From positions 61,001 through 125,000 of the forward strand of contig QFDA01000004.1 of assembly GCA_003130815.1 (NCBI GenBank): 64,000 nt of DNA, read 5' to 3'. Of this stretch, positions 45,595 through 56,612 are shown in pieces. The notes beneath the pieces were generated by a model, which saw nothing but the letters and a program-made list of their open reading frames with translations, was not told where the DNA came from and ran no database searches. The position numbers were made by a program, and so were the translations under genes. Position 1 is the stretch's first letter, and each line of letters opens with the position of its first letter. This stretch comes from Bacteroidetes bacterium SCGC AAA795-G10. GTDB taxonomy: Bacteria > Bacteroidota > Bacteroidia > Flavobacteriales > Flavobacteriaceae.

Positions 45595-46845
45595 TTAGAT
45601 TAAAAATTGAAACAAACTCTGTTTGTCGTTTAAATAATTAAAGTGAAAGTTATACTTTTTCATTCTTTCTACCAAAAGCTCAAAATCAGCAGCTTTTTTT
45701 AATTGAATTCCAACAACAGCAGGTGCATTGTTTCTGAAATTTTTTTTAGAAAACTCAAAATGGGTAATGTCATCATTTTTTCCAAGTATTTGAGTAACAA
45801 ATTGTTTTAACGCGCCAGAGCGTTGTGGAAAATCAACTAGAAAATAGTGTTTTAATCCACCATAAACTAGAGCACGTTCTTTAATTTCTGGCATGCGGAA
45901 AACATCATTATTACCTCCGCATAGTAAAACACCAACATGCTTTTTACAAATAATATTTTTTAACATATCTAATGCTGCAATAGCTAATGCTCCCGCAGGT
46001 TCAGCAATAATACCATCCATGCTGTAGAGATCCAAAATTGTTTGACACACCTTTCCTTCGGGAACTAAAATAATTTCATCTAAAAGACTTTTACAAATTT
46101 TGAATGGTAATTTCCCCACTTGGCGAACAGCTGCACCATCTACAAATCCATCGATTTCACTAAGTGATATTCTTTTCCCTAAATTTAATGAGGATTTCAT
46201 ACTTGGTGCCCCCTCAGGTTCAACACCTATAACTTTAGTTTTTGGTGAAAGTTTTTTTAGTACTGTTAAAATGCCTGAGACAAGACCCCCCCCTCCAATC
46301 GGGACGATTATGTAATCATAACTTCTTGAGCTTTGTTGAAGCATTTCCAATGCAATTGTTGCCTGACCCTCGATAACAATTTTATCGTCAAAAGGATGAA
46401 TAAATATTTTTTTGGAATTTTTTGCTGCATTTAAGGCAACTGTTTGACAGGCATCATAAGTGTCTCCAACTAATTTGATATCAATATAATCCCCTCCAAA
46501 CATTCTAACTTGTGTTATTTTTTGTTGCGGAGTTGTTGCTGGCATATATACCTCACCATTTATTTTTAATTTTTTACATGAAAAAGCGAAACCTTGCGCA
46601 TGGTTTCCAGCGCTGGCACATATAATTCCATTTTTAAATTCTTTCTCATCTAATGATGAGATTTTATTATACGCACCCCTGATTTTGAATGACCTTATTT
46701 GCTGAACATCTTCTCTTTTTAATAGAATAGACGAGTTAGTAATATTAGACAAACGTTTACTAAATTCCAGAGGAGTTACTCGTATTAAACCCTTAAGCCT
46801 TTTTTCCGCTTTGGTCACTCCTTCTAGTGATGGAAGTGATTGCAT
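45595..46845 (-). CDS. ilvA: Threonine ammonia-lyase (threonine deaminase)
   Basis: IlvA converts threonine to 2-oxobutanoate, the first step of isoleucine synthesis, with PLP. The PLP lysine is in [11 protein letters not shown] (about Lys53), and the phosphate loop appears as GGGGL-like GGGGLVSG near residue 180. The C-terminal ~95 residues form a single ACT-like regulatory domain ([18 protein letters not shown]), shorter than the double domain of E. coli, so feedback control may be simpler. It abuts ilvC with no spacer. Confidence 0.94.
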   Translation of the reverse strand: MQSLPSLEGVTKAEKRLKGLIRVTPLEFSKRLSNITNSSILLKREDVQQIRSFKIRGAYNKISSLDEKEFKNGIICASAGNHAQGFAFSCKKLKINGEVYMPATTPQQKITQVRMFGGDYIDIKLVGDTYDACQTVALNAAKNSKKIFIHPFDDKIVIEGQATIALEMLQQSSRSYDYIIVPIGGGGLVSGILTVLKKLSPKTKVIGVEPEGAPSMKSSLNLGKRISLSEIDGFVDGAAVRQVGKLPFKICKSLLDEIILVPEGKVCQTILDLYSMDGIIAEPAGALAIAALDMLKNIICKKHVGVLLCGGNNDVFRMPEIKERALVYGGLKHYFLVDFPQRSGALKQFVTQILGKNDDITHFEFSKKNFRNNAPAVVGIQLKKAADFELLVERMKKYNFHFNYLNDKQSLFQFLI

Positions 46846-48318
46846 TTACAAAATTTTCTTCATAGCTGTCATTGAGGTCCTCAATTCGTAGCCAATTAAC
46901 TCTACAGGATGGTAACGTATTATTTCATTAATATCAATTAACTTTTTATTATCGACTCCATTATCTTCCATATTATTCCCATTACCAATAACATCGGATT
47001 TTATGTCTTTCATAAATTCAGCCAAGATAGGTTTTGCCGCGTGATCAAATAAGTAACAACCATATTCTGCTGTATCAGAAATTATTCGATTCATCTCAAA
47101 TAATTTTTTTCTAGCAATCGTATTGGCAATTAAGGGCGTTTCGTGTAATGATTCGTAATATGCTGATTCTTCTTTAATACCAGCAGCAACCATTGTGTCA
47201 AACGCAAGTTCAACACCAGCTCTTACAAAAGCAACCATTAAAATTCCATTGTCAAAATACTCCTGTTCCGATATTTCCTGATTTGTAATTGGTGTTTTTT
47301 CAAAAGCTGTTTTTTCAGTTTCAGCTCTCCACGACAATAAGTTTTTGTCATCATTATCCCAATCTTGCATCATAGTTTTAGAAAAATGTCCAGACATAAT
47401 GTCATCCATATGCTTTTGAAACAAAGGGGTCAAAATTTTCTTCAACCTTTCAGACAATTCAAATGCCTTTATCTTCGCTGGATTTGATAAACGATCCATC
47501 ATATTCGTTATTCCTCCGTGCTTCAATGCCTCGGTGATAGTCTCCCAACCATATTGAATTAATTTAGCTGCATATCCTTGATCTATTCCTTCATCTACCA
47601 TTTTGTTAAAACTTAAAATAGATCCGGTTTGCAATACGCCACAAAGAATTGTTTGCTCACCCATCAAGTCGGACTTAACTTCGGCAACAAAAGAAGATTC
47701 TAAAACTCCGGCACGATGACCTCCTGTAGCAAATGCATAGGCTTTTGCTTGATCAAGTCCGTCACCATTAGGATCATTCTCAGGATGTACGGCAATTAAT
47801 GTTGGTACTCCGAACCCTCTTTTATATTCTTCTCTTACTTCTGATCCAGGACATTTAGGTGCAACCATAATTACAGTCAGATCCTTACGCACCTTCATAC
47901 CTTCTTCAACAATATTAAATCCATGAGAATATGACAACGTTGCTCCTTTTTTCATTAAAGGCATAATTTCTTCTACAACTGAGGTATGATTTTTATCTGG
48001 AGTTAGATTAATGACAAGATCTGCAGATGGTATTAATTCTTTATATTGTCCTACTTCAAAGTTATTTGTTGTTGCATTAGCATAAGAAGCTCTCTTTTGT
48101 TTAATAGCACCCTCTCTAAGTGCATATTTGATTTTTAAACCTGAATCACGCATATTTAATCCTTGGTTTAAGCCTTGAGCTCCACAGCCTATAATTACGA
48201 TTTGTTTTCCTTTAAGAGCTGAAATACCTCCTTCAAATTCTGATGATTCCATAAATCTGCATTGTCCTAATTGGCGAAGTTGCTCTCTCAATGTTAGTTG
48301 ATTGAAATAATTTGACAT
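46846..48318 (-). CDS. ilvC: Ketol-acid reductoisomerase, class II
   Basis: IlvC rearranges and reduces acetolactate or acetohydroxybutyrate using NADPH and Mg. The 490-residue length with two knotted C-terminal domains marks the class II (long) form. The nucleotide fold has [21 protein letters not shown] (GxGxxG at about residue 40). The metal and substrate residues lie in [13 protein letters not shown] and in the second half. It is 8 bases downstream of ilvN. Confidence 0.96.
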   Translation of the reverse strand: MSNYFNQLTLREQLRQLGQCRFMESSEFEGGISALKGKQIVIIGCGAQGLNQGLNMRDSGLKIKYALREGAIKQKRASYANATTNNFEVGQYKELIPSADLVINLTPDKNHTSVVEEIMPLMKKGATLSYSHGFNIVEEGMKVRKDLTVIMVAPKCPGSEVREEYKRGFGVPTLIAVHPENDPNGDGLDQAKAYAFATGGHRAGVLESSFVAEVKSDLMGEQTILCGVLQTGSILSFNKMVDEGIDQGYAAKLIQYGWETITEALKHGGITNMMDRLSNPAKIKAFELSERLKKILTPLFQKHMDDIMSGHFSKTMMQDWDNDDKNLLSWRAETEKTAFEKTPITNQEISEQEYFDNGILMVAFVRAGVELAFDTMVAAGIKEESAYYESLHETPLIANTIARKKLFEMNRIISDTAEYGCYLFDHAAKPILAEFMKDIKSDVIGNGNNMEDNGVDNKKLIDINEIIRYHPVELIGYELRTSMTAMKKIL

Positions 48319-48326
48319 AATTTTTA

Positions 48327-48857
48327 CTATTTCGTGTTTTTAAAAGTATTTAAAATTTCTGATATACCCATCTTTGCTTTTGTTACTGAAATCCTCCCTG
48401 AACGAACAAATTGTAATAGCCCGTATGGTGTCAAATCTTTTCTTAATTGTTCAGTTTCTTCTCTAAAGCCAGTTAATTCAATTACAAAGAATTCTGGAGA
48501 AACTGTAACAATGGTTGCATGACTTGACTTGATAATATTTTGAATATGGCGTTCTTCGAATAATGAGCTTGACTTTACTTTATATAATGCATTTTCTTGA
48601 AAGATTGTCTCCTCATCAGTATGGTAAAAAGCCTTAATAACATCAACTTGTTTTTCAATTTGTTGAACAATTTTTCTAACCCTGTCTGCATCTGTATTAA
48701 CAACAATTACAAATCGAAATACATCTGGAATTTCTGATGCAGATGTGGAAAAGCTTTCTAAATTTATGTGGCGCTTTAGAAAAATTGCAGAAATACGATT
48801 TAGCAAACCAACATTATTCTCTGCGTATACTGATATTGTGTATGTGATATTTTTCAT
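48327..48857 (-). CDS. ilvN: Acetolactate synthase small subunit
   Basis: This is the regulatory subunit that activates IlvB and gives valine feedback inhibition. The 176-residue protein has an N-terminal ACT domain ([31 protein letters not shown], key parts [10 protein letters not shown] and RHINLESF) and a C-terminal domain with [30 protein letters not shown] (parts LTGFREE and RSGRIS). Length matches the longer form. One base separates it from ilvB, so the two should be made in step. Confidence 0.95.
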   Translation of the reverse strand: MKNITYTISVYAENNVGLLNRISAIFLKRHINLESFSTSASEIPDVFRFVIVVNTDADRVRKIVQQIEKQVDVIKAFYHTDEETIFQENALYKVKSSSLFEERHIQNIIKSSHATIVTVSPEFFVIELTGFREETEQLRKDLTPYGLLQFVRSGRISVTKAKMGISEILNTFKNTK

Positions 48858-48858
48858 A

Positions 48859-50592
48859 TTATTCTAACCGTATGTCTGAAACACTTGCACCTGAAGGTAT
48901 CATTGGAAATACGTTATCCTCTTTTTCAACACAAATTTCAAGGAAATATGGTTCTTTTGAATTTATCATTTCGCTAATAGCAGTTTCTAAATCGTCTCGT
49001 TTTTCCACTCGTTTAGCTTTAATCCTAAAACCTTTAGCTATTGTTACAAAATCTGGATTGACCATTTCTGTCGAAGCGTAGCGTTTGTCAAAAAAAAGCT
49101 GCTGCCATTGGCGAACCATTCCTAAAAAGTCATTGTTTAAAACAACAATTTTAACGGCAATTTGTTGTTGGAAAATTGTTCCTAATTCTTGTATTGTCAT
49201 TTGATAACCTCCATCTCCTATAACAGCAACAACTTCTCGTCTAGGAGCTCCCATTTTGGCTCCAATAGCTGCAGGTAGAGCAAAACCCATTGTCCCAAGG
49301 CCTCCAGAGGTTACATTGCTTTTCGTTTGGCTAAACTTAGCATAACGGCAAGCCACCATCTGATGTTGACCAACGTCTGTCACTATAATTGCGTCGTTCT
49401 TAGAATACTTATTAATCATTTCTATACTTTCACCCATTGTAAGCCCTTCTTTCTTTGGATGTAAATCATGCTTGATTACTTTATCATATTCTATTTTATC
49501 AAGATCATCAAAACGTTTAATCCATTTTGGGTAAACTTTAGTCTTAATTTTTTTGTTTAATTCTTGCAATGAAATTTTACAATCAGAAATTAAGGCTACA
49601 TCCACAACCACATTTTTATTTACCTCAGCAGGATCTAATTCTAAATGTATAATTTTTGCTTGTTTTGCGTATGTGTTAATATCACCAGTCACACGGTCAT
49701 CAAAGCGCATACCAATCGCAATTAGTAAGTCACATTCGTTAGTGAGTATATTAGGCGCATAATTTCCATGCATTCCAACCATTCCCCGATTCATGGGATG
49801 GTTGGTTGGAAGTGCTGAAAGTCCAAGAATGGTCCAAGCTGCAGGTATTCCAGATTTTTCCAAAAATGTTTTTAATTCATTCTCTGCATTTCCCAATATT
49901 ACTCCTTGTCCCCAAACAACAAAAGGCTTTTTAGCTTGATTGATTAATTCCAAAGCCTCTTCAATTGATTTATTAGAAAGTTTTGCTGTTGGGGTATAGC
50001 TTCTAATACCAGTACACTTTTTATATGAAAAATCGAGAGAATCAAATTGAGCATCTTTAGTTATATCTATTAAAACAGGTCCAGGTCTCCCAGTTCTTGC
50101 TATAAAAAAAGCTTTTGCCATAATCTCAGGGATTTCACTCGCCTTAGTTATTTGGTAATTCCATTTTGTAACTGGAGTTGAGATACCTATGATATCAGTT
50201 TCCTGGAATGCATCAGATCCAAGTAGATGAGAAGCAACTTGTCCTGTAATACACACCATTGGTGTAGAATCAATTTGTGCATCGGCAATACCCGTAACTA
50301 AGTTGGTTGCTCCTGGACCTGATGTTGCCATTGCAACACCAACTTTTCCTGAGGTTCTAGCAAAACCTTGTGCGGAATGAGCTGCACCTTGTTCATGACG
50401 AGTAAGTACATGGTGTAGTTTATCTTGATACTTGTATAATTCATCATAGATTGGCATTATGGCCCCCCCAGGATAACCGTAAACCAAATCTGCTCCCTCT
50501 TCAAGTAAACACCTTATTACTGCTTCAGCACCAGAAATTCTAATTGAATTATCATGATTTGTCATTGATTTTTTTTTCGTTTTAATTTCCAT
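48859..50592 (-). CDS. ilvB: Acetolactate synthase large subunit
   Basis: This is the catalytic subunit of acetohydroxyacid synthase, using thiamine diphosphate, Mg and FAD. The 577-residue protein has VYGYPGGAIMPIYDEL near residue 38 and the catalytic glutamate in RHEQGAAHSAQGFAR. The C-terminal ThDP motif GDGGYQMTIQEL...VLNNDFLGMVRQWQ lies near 457. It is separated from ilvD by 4 bases and from ilvN by 1. Confidence 0.97.
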   Translation of the reverse strand: MEIKTKKKSMTNHDNSIRISGAEAVIRCLLEEGADLVYGYPGGAIMPIYDELYKYQDKLHHVLTRHEQGAAHSAQGFARTSGKVGVAMATSGPGATNLVTGIADAQIDSTPMVCITGQVASHLLGSDAFQETDIIGISTPVTKWNYQITKASEIPEIMAKAFFIARTGRPGPVLIDITKDAQFDSLDFSYKKCTGIRSYTPTAKLSNKSIEEALELINQAKKPFVVWGQGVILGNAENELKTFLEKSGIPAAWTILGLSALPTNHPMNRGMVGMHGNYAPNILTNECDLLIAIGMRFDDRVTGDINTYAKQAKIIHLELDPAEVNKNVVVDVALISDCKISLQELNKKIKTKVYPKWIKRFDDLDKIEYDKVIKHDLHPKKEGLTMGESIEMINKYSKNDAIIVTDVGQHQMVACRYAKFSQTKSNVTSGGLGTMGFALPAAIGAKMGAPRREVVAVIGDGGYQMTIQELGTIFQQQIAVKIVVLNNDFLGMVRQWQQLFFDKRYASTEMVNPDFVTIAKGFRIKAKRVEKRDDLETAISEMINSKEPYFLEICVEKEDNVFPMIPSGASVSDIRLE

Positions 50593-50596
50593 ACGT

Positions 50597-52270
50597 TTAT
50601 GAATCAGTTACACATCCCTCTGATGCAGTGGCGACACTTTTTATATATTTATATAATACTCCTTGTTCAAATTTATATGGTGGCTTTGTCCATTTTGCTT
50701 TCCTGACTTCTATCTCTTTGTCGGAAATGTCAACATTTATAGTATTTTTTTGAGCATCAATGGTAATTTGATCTCCATCCTGAATAATTGCTATAACACC
50801 ACCTTCTTGAGCCTCAGGTACAATATGTCCAACAACAAATCCATGCGTGCCTCCTGAAAAACGTCCATCAGTAATAAGAGCGACGCTTTTACCTAATCCT
50901 GCACCCATAATTGCTGCAGTGGGCTTAAGCATTTCAGGCATTCCAGGTCCTCCTTTAGGTCCTTCGTAACGTATAACAACAACATCTCCAGACAAAACTT
51001 TTCCAGATTTAATTCCCTGATTAGCAGCGAACTCTCCATCAAAAACCCTTGCTGGACCTTTAAAAACTAAACCCTCTTTACCTGTAATTTTAGCAACTGA
51101 TCCCTTTTCAGCAAGATTACCTTTTAAAATTCGAATATGGCCTGTTTTTTTAATTGGTTTATCAATAGATAGAATTACATCTTGGTTTGGAGATAGTGGA
51201 GAAACTTCTTTTAGATTTTCTTCTAAGGTCTTACCTGTAACAGTCATACATTCTCCATGTAACATACCTAATTCCAACATATATTTCATAACTGCTGGAA
51301 TACCTCCAACAGCATGCAAATCTTTCATCAAATATTTCCCACTTGGTTTAAGATCAGCTAAAAATGGGGTTGAATCACTAATTTTCTGAAAATCATCAAT
51401 ACTTAGATCAATTTGGGCTGCTTTTGCTATAGCTAAAAAATGAAGTACAGCATTTGTTGATCCACCTAGTACAGCAATTAAACGTAATGCATTTTCAAGA
51501 GATTTTCTTGTAAGAATATCACGAGGTTTTAAATCTTTTTCTAGTAAACTTTTAAGATAAAAACCTAAATTTTCACATTCATCATTTTTTTGATCACTTA
51601 CAGCAGGATTAGAAGAGTTAAAAGGTAAAGACATCCCACATGCCTCTATAGCTGACGCCATTGTATTAGCTGTGTACATACCCCCACACGCACCAGCTCC
51701 TGGACAAGCGTTTTTTATTATGTTTTTGTATTCGGAGTCATCAATTTTTCCTGCAACCTTTTCACCCCAGGCTTCGAATGCAGATACAACATCGAGCTCT
51801 TTATTGTTATGACATCCTGCTGCAATAGTTCCTCCATACATCAATATAGAAGGTCTATTCAAACGTAACATAGCCATAAGTGCTCCAGGCATATTTTTAT
51901 CACACCCTACAATGGTAACTACACCGTCATAAGACATCCCCTGTACCACTGTCTCAATAGAATCTGCAATAATATCTCTTGAAGGTAAGGAATATCGCAT
52001 ACCAGAAGTTCCCATAGATATTCCATCACTAACACCTATTGTATTAAAAATTAGACCAACCAAAGATTGTGAATTAATACCAGTTTTTATTTTTTGGGCA
52101 AGTCCATTCAAATGCATATTACATGGATTACCTTCATAGCCTGTAGACGCAATACCAATTAGAGGTTTTTGGAAATCATCATCCGACAGACCAATTGCGT
52201 GTAACATCGCCTGTGCTGCTGGCTGGGTAGGGTCCTGTGTGACTGCTTGACTATATTTATTAAGTTTCAT
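50597..52270 (-). CDS. ilvD: Dihydroxy-acid dehydratase
   Basis: IlvD removes water from dihydroxy-acids to give the 2-oxo acids of valine and isoleucine, using an Fe-S cluster. The 557-residue protein contains cluster cysteines in GNPCNMH (Cys50), GCDKNMPG (Cys~123) and [12 protein letters not shown] (Cys~195), plus the C-terminal [21 protein letters not shown] block (parts [11 protein letters not shown]). It is the first gene of the six-gene minus-strand unit. A TAATTTCG-like -7 element is visible upstream (52288-52295, minus) but without a convincing -33 box. Confidence 0.96.
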   Translation of the reverse strand: MKLNKYSQAVTQDPTQPAAQAMLHAIGLSDDDFQKPLIGIASTGYEGNPCNMHLNGLAQKIKTGINSQSLVGLIFNTIGVSDGISMGTSGMRYSLPSRDIIADSIETVVQGMSYDGVVTIVGCDKNMPGALMAMLRLNRPSILMYGGTIAAGCHNNKELDVVSAFEAWGEKVAGKIDDSEYKNIIKNACPGAGACGGMYTANTMASAIEACGMSLPFNSSNPAVSDQKNDECENLGFYLKSLLEKDLKPRDILTRKSLENALRLIAVLGGSTNAVLHFLAIAKAAQIDLSIDDFQKISDSTPFLADLKPSGKYLMKDLHAVGGIPAVMKYMLELGMLHGECMTVTGKTLEENLKEVSPLSPNQDVILSIDKPIKKTGHIRILKGNLAEKGSVAKITGKEGLVFKGPARVFDGEFAANQGIKSGKVLSGDVVVIRYEGPKGGPGMPEMLKPTAAIMGAGLGKSVALITDGRFSGGTHGFVVGHIVPEAQEGGVIAIIQDGDQITIDAQKNTINVDISDKEIEVRKAKWTKPPYKFEQGVLYKYIKSVATASEGCVTDS

Positions 52271-52444
52271 GAACGTTAATATACAAACGAAATTATATTT
52301 TGTGATTGTCGTTTATTTAATTTGTTTTAACCTCGTCTTATACTCAAAGGTGCATTATAATTTATAACTAATTGATATACAATATTTTTACATATTTTTT
52401 TTTACATATTCAACTAGTTAAAAAAATACGCTCTTTTTTTCTAC

Positions 52445-52452
52445 TATATTTG
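52445..52452 (+). promoter_or_regulatory. Possible -7 box of the aldehyde dehydrogenase gene
   Basis: TATATTTG is a perfect TAnnTTTG box 23 bases before the start codon in the 205-base divergent spacer with ilvD. I see no clear -33 TTG at 18-21 bases upstream. The rest of the spacer shows nothing else I can name. Confidence 0.3.
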
Positions 52453-52475
52453 ATTGAATTTGATAATTTAAGTTT

Positions 52476-53858
52476 ATGGATTCCCTAAAAATTGCAGAAA
52501 TAAAAAGGGCACATCAGGAGTTTTTCAAAACAAATAAAAATCAAAAGATCAAATCTCGTATTAATTATCTCAAAAAATTAAAACGAGTGATAGATGGAAA
52601 TGAAAATTTAATTTTCAAGGCTTTACATAAGGATTTAAAAAAACCAATTTTTGAGTCATTTGCGAGTGAAATACTTATGATTCAAAAAGAAATTGACTTT
52701 TTCACAAAAAATCTAAAAGCTTTATCTGCTCCAGTAAAGGTATCTGGAAGCCTTATCAATTTTCCATCCCAAGACTATATTATTTCCGAACCATATGGAA
52801 ATATTTTAATGATATCACCCTGGAACTATCCATTTCAATTAGCTTTGGTACCTTTAATAGGTGCTATCGCAGCTGGAAATACAGTTATTCTAAAACCATC
52901 AGAGTCTGCTCCTCACACATCTAAAATTTTAAAAGATTTGCTTTCAAAAGTTTTTCCTAGAGGAATGGTATCTGTTGTTGAGGGAGATGCAAAAGTTGCA
53001 CAAAAGTTACTTAAAGAACAATGGGATTACATCTTTTTTACTGGAAGCACAGTTGTAGGTAAAATTGTTGCAAGAGCAGCTGCAAACTTTTTGACTCCTA
53101 TAACCCTTGAACTTGGGGGAAAAAGTCCCTGTATAGTTGACGGAACAACACCTCTAAAAAAAACAGCAAGGAGGATTGTTTGGGGAAAATTTTTGAACTG
53201 TGGTCAAACGTGTATTGCACCCGATTATATTTTAGTAAAATCAGAAACAAAGGAATCACTTGTAAAATCAATAATCATTGAAATTGAAAATGCTTTTGGA
53301 TCAAATGTTAAAAATTCAAAAGATTATGGAAGAATAATTCACAAAAAACATTTCGAAAAATTGGAAAATGATCTTAAGGGTCAAAGTATTTTATATGGAG
53401 GAATCAGAAATAAAAATGAATTATTTTTTGGACCTACTATTGTCGATAATCCAAAAATTAATAGCTTATTAATCAAAGAAGAAATTTTTGGTCCAATTTT
53501 ACCAATTTTGAATTATAATAATTTAGAGGACTTAGACTCAGTTTTGTCATTATTGAAAAATCCTTTAGCATTTTATGTATTCAGTAATAATGAAAAGTTT
53601 ATTGCCCAACTTATTAGAGATTATTCTTTTGGAGGTGCAGTAATCAATGATTCACTGATTCATTTTACAAATCAAAAACTACCATTTGGAGGAATTGGAA
53701 ATAGTGGAATAGGTTCTTATCACGCCGAACATAGTTTTAAATTATTTAGTCACAAAAAATCAATTGTAAAAAGACCATTTTGGTTTGACCTTCCTCAACG
53801 TTATCCACCATACCCAAAATCTTTAGGGATTATTAAAAGAATTCTAAAGCAAATTTAA
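52476..53858 (+). CDS. Class 3-type (fatty) aldehyde dehydrogenase
   Basis: This 460-residue NAD(P)-dependent enzyme oxidises aldehydes to acids. SPWNYPFQLAL (oxyanion Asn), FTGSTVVGKIV (cofactor), the general base in LELGGKSP (Glu~209) and the catalytic cysteine in NCGQTCIAPDY (Cys~243) are all present. The C-terminus ends in a basic, partly hydrophobic segment as in class 3 and membrane-associated fatty aldehyde dehydrogenases. The substrate is unknown. A nitroreductase gene follows after 2 bases. Confidence 0.9.
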   Translation: MDSLKIAEIKRAHQEFFKTNKNQKIKSRINYLKKLKRVIDGNENLIFKALHKDLKKPIFESFASEILMIQKEIDFFTKNLKALSAPVKVSGSLINFPSQDYIISEPYGNILMISPWNYPFQLALVPLIGAIAAGNTVILKPSESAPHTSKILKDLLSKVFPRGMVSVVEGDAKVAQKLLKEQWDYIFFTGSTVVGKIVARAAANFLTPITLELGGKSPCIVDGTTPLKKTARRIVWGKFLNCGQTCIAPDYILVKSETKESLVKSIIIEIENAFGSNVKNSKDYGRIIHKKHFEKLENDLKGQSILYGGIRNKNELFFGPTIVDNPKINSLLIKEEIFGPILPILNYNNLEDLDSVLSLLKNPLAFYVFSNNEKFIAQLIRDYSFGGAVINDSLIHFTNQKLPFGGIGNSGIGSYHAEHSFKLFSHKKSIVKRPFWFDLPQRYPPYPKSLGIIKRILKQI

Positions 53859-53860
53859 TT

Positions 53861-54580
53861 ATGAAAGAAAAATCTGTTAGTGAAGCAATAAAATTTAGAA
53901 GATCAGTAAGGATTTACAATCCAAAAAAAAGTATAAATTCAAATCTCGTAAAAAGATGTATTGAGCAAGCACTTCTCTCTCCATCAAGCAGTAATCTACA
54001 ACTATGGGAATTTTATCATATTAAGTCAGAAAATTTTTTGAAAAATGTGGTGAGAGTGTGTTTTAATCAACCTGCAGCCAAAACTGCTCAGGAGTTAGTT
54101 ATCCCAGTTGTTCGTTTGGACTTGTGGCCAGAGAGAATTAATTCAAATGTTAATTTTATCAAGAGTTCTAACAAAGGAAAAGACAAAGAAAAAATTAAGG
54201 GCGCCATTGATTACTATCAAAAAGCTATACCAAAGTTATATAGAGGAAGTAAAGGTTTTAAAAGTTTTTTCAATCACATAAAAACCTATTATCGAGGTTT
54301 AAAAAAAGTAACCTACCGTGAAGTAAGAAGAAATGATATAAGAATTATAGGGCATAAAAGTACTGCGCTTGCAGCTCAAAGTTTTATGATAAGCATGGCG
54401 GCTTTGGGATATGACACTTGCCCAATGGAAGGTTTTGATTCAGTTAGGTTAAAATCATTACTCAAATTACCTAAAAGTGCAGAAATTAGTATGGTTATTG
54501 GCTGTGGGGTAAGAGAAGAAGATGGTTTATATGGTGAAAGGTTTCGTCTTCCTTTAAAAGAAGTTTATTTTTCAAAGTAG
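53861..54580 (+). CDS. Nitroreductase family FMN protein
   Basis: This 239-residue flavoprotein has the family N-terminus with the FMN-binding RRSVRIYNP (residues ~13-21) and LLSPSSSNLQLWEF near 38. The C-terminal half has SFMISMAALGYDTCPMEGF and VIGCGVREEDG. About 50 residues in the middle (near 100-150, lysine- and tyrosine-rich) are an insertion compared with compact nitroreductases. The natural substrate is unknown. It is coupled to the aldehyde dehydrogenase gene. Confidence 0.87.
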   Translation: MKEKSVSEAIKFRRSVRIYNPKKSINSNLVKRCIEQALLSPSSSNLQLWEFYHIKSENFLKNVVRVCFNQPAAKTAQELVIPVVRLDLWPERINSNVNFIKSSNKGKDKEKIKGAIDYYQKAIPKLYRGSKGFKSFFNHIKTYYRGLKKVTYREVRRNDIRIIGHKSTALAAQSFMISMAALGYDTCPMEGFDSVRLKSLLKLPKSAEISMVIGCGVREEDGLYGERFRLPLKEVYFSK

Positions 54581-54592
54581 GAGTACTTTTTT
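54574..54592 (+). terminator. Weak intrinsic terminator of the nitroreductase gene
   Basis: AAAGTA (54574-54579) pairs with TACTTT (54584-54589) around a 4-base loop and is followed by more U. The stem overlaps the stop codon. It is AT-rich and short, so termination may be inefficient. Confidence 0.35.
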
Positions 54593-54635
54593 ATTCTGTG
54601 TTTTAAATAAACTAAAATATTAAGTCAACATAGGA

Positions 54636-56612
54636 TTAATTGCTGAAATTTAAATACTTCACTTTGGGGATTATCTTTGACTGATTTTCCAAACCAATCT
54701 CAAGCCATTTATAGAAAGTTTTGGAGTCTACATATTGAATTGGTGTGTTTAATAAAGTGCCATCAGGATTCATAAGTATGTAAAAAGGTTGTGAAGCAGT
54801 CTTAAAGTTTATTGCTTGAAAAGTAGCCCACTTTTTACCTACAGTATTTATTTTTCTAATAGACCCGTTAGGGTATTGATAGTCAAATTGGTCAGAAATA
54901 TCTAATTTTTTTCTATCATCAACATAAAGTGAGATAATTATAAAATTATCTTTTAGTAAAGAATAAACTCTAGGTTCTGACCAAACATTTTCCTCCATTT
55001 TCCTGCAATTTACGCATGCCCAGCCAGTAAAGTCTAATAGAATTAGCTTATTGAAATCAAATGCCTTTTCTCTTCCAGTTTCAAAGTCCTTATAACATTC
55101 TAAGCCTAAAGGGCAGTCAGATTCATCGGTCTGAAAACTGTAAAACACTGGTGGTGGAAAACCACTCAAAAATTTAAGGGTATTATCCTTTGAGAAAAGA
55201 CCAACTAAAAGATACATTGTAAATGCAAAAGAAAGTGAACTAAAAAAATATCTAAATTTTGATATGCTTTCTTTTTTCTGGTTGGGAAATTTTATAAACC
55301 CCAGAAGGTACAAGGTTAGCATAAAGGTCAAAATAATCCATAAGCCTAAAAATATCTCTCTTTTCAGTATGCCCCACCCAGCAACTAAGTCCGCATTTGA
55401 AAGAAATTTTAATGCTAAGGCTAATTCTAAAAAACCTAAAATTACCTTTACTGAATTCATCCAACTCCCTGATTTTGGGAACTTTTTAAGTGAATTGGGA
55501 AAAATTGCTAATAATCCAAAAGGTAGTCCTAATGCCAATCCAAAACCTAGCATACCAATAGATAATTGTAAAGCTCCCCCTTCGGATGTAAGTGAACCTA
55601 CCAGTAAAGAACCTAAAATAGGCCCTGTACATGAAAAAGAAACTATTGCCAATGTCAATGCCATAAAAAAGATACCAATAAAAGTATTCAATGACGAAGA
55701 GTTATCTGTACGCATACTCCAAGATGTCGGAAGAGTCAATTCGTAAAACCCAAAAAAAGAAAAAGCAAAAATTATAAACACAACAAAAAAGATTAGGTTT
55801 AAGAAAATATTTGTAGCAATAGTATTTAGAAATTCAGGATTAAGTGAATCAATAAAATGGAACGGAAGACTAAGAATCAAATAAATTAATACAATGAAAA
55901 TAGCATATACTGAAGCATTAATAAGCCCACGTGAATTCGAACTTGATTGCTTTAAAAAATATGAAACCGTTAAAGGAATCATTGGAAAAACACAAGGTGT
56001 CAGTAGAGCCAAAAAACCACCCAAAAAACCTAAAAGAAAAATATTAAAATAAGAATATATTCCCTCTTCTACTTTAGGACCGCTTAAAAAAGCTTTTTCT
56101 TTTAGTTCAAGTCTCAATGCATCTGAACGAATTTTACTTTCATCATCGACTATTTCGAATAAGGATTGTTTGAGCCCATCTAAATTGATTTTAAAGTTTT
56201 CTGTTCTAAAAATGCACAATTTATCATCGCATGCTTGATAATTTAATTCAATATTGATTGGCTCTAGACTGGAACTAAGCCTTTGAACTTTTTGAGAAAA
56301 TAATGCATTTGATTCAAAGTAAGCAAGCTCCATTTGGAAATAATTATCATATGATATTATGGGCTTACTTTCTTGAACATTTCTAATGATTTTGTATGAA
56401 GGATTTTTATTAAAAATAAATTCCGTAGGAACAGCTCCGCTAGGATTAGAAAATTGAGAATATAGGTGCCACTCTCCTGATATTTTTGCTTGAAAATATA
56501 TAGTATAAATACTATCATTTTCTTTTTTTACAGAGGTTTCCCATTTTACAGGTTCTATTATCTGAGCATTAATAGTCGTGCAGTATAGTATGAACAAGAT
56601 CAATTTTCTCAT
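54636..56612 (-). CDS. dsbD: Thiol:disulfide interchange protein DsbD
   Basis: DsbD carries reducing power from cytosolic thioredoxin to the periplasm. After a signal peptide comes the alpha domain with a cysteine pair in YQACDDKLC (Cys128, Cys133). The membrane beta domain has about eight helices, with TPCVFP (Cys207) and SCTGP (Cys328), the redox pair. A C-terminal thioredoxin domain has WACVNC (Cys533, Cys536). All three cysteine pairs are intact and the 658-residue length is normal. Its start overlaps the tilS stop by four bases. Confidence 0.95.
   Translation of the reverse strand: MRKLILFILYCTTINAQIIEPVKWETSVKKENDSIYTIYFQAKISGEWHLYSQFSNPSGAVPTEFIFNKNPSYKIIRNVQESKPIISYDNYFQMELAYFESNALFSQKVQRLSSSLEPINIELNYQACDDKLCIFRTENFKINLDGLKQSLFEIVDDESKIRSDALRLELKEKAFLSGPKVEEGIYSYFNIFLLGFLGGFLALLTPCVFPMIPLTVSYFLKQSSSNSRGLINASVYAIFIVLIYLILSLPFHFIDSLNPEFLNTIATNIFLNLIFFVVFIIFAFSFFGFYELTLPTSWSMRTDNSSSLNTFIGIFFMALTLAIVSFSCTGPILGSLLVGSLTSEGGALQLSIGMLGFGLALGLPFGLLAIFPNSLKKFPKSGSWMNSVKVILGFLELALALKFLSNADLVAGWGILKREIFLGLWIILTFMLTLYLLGFIKFPNQKKESISKFRYFFSSLSFAFTMYLLVGLFSKDNTLKFLSGFPPPVFYSFQTDESDCPLGLECYKDFETGREKAFDFNKLILLDFTGWACVNCRKMEENVWSEPRVYSLLKDNFIIISLYVDDRKKLDISDQFDYQYPNGSIRKINTVGKKWATFQAINFKTASQPFYILMNPDGTLLNTPIQYVDSKTFYKWLEIGLENQSKIIPKVKYLNFSN

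Noticed and set aside
52271..52475. Search for an attenuator or leader peptide rich in Ile/Leu/Val codons before ilvD
   Set aside because: No hairpin pair with a U-run and no short frame with runs of branched-chain codons were seen on the minus strand.
55264..55746. A 160-codon open frame antisense to dsbD
   Set aside because: dsbD on the other strand has every domain and cysteine pair intact; the antisense frame has no recognisable features and is a by-product of AT-rich coding sequence.
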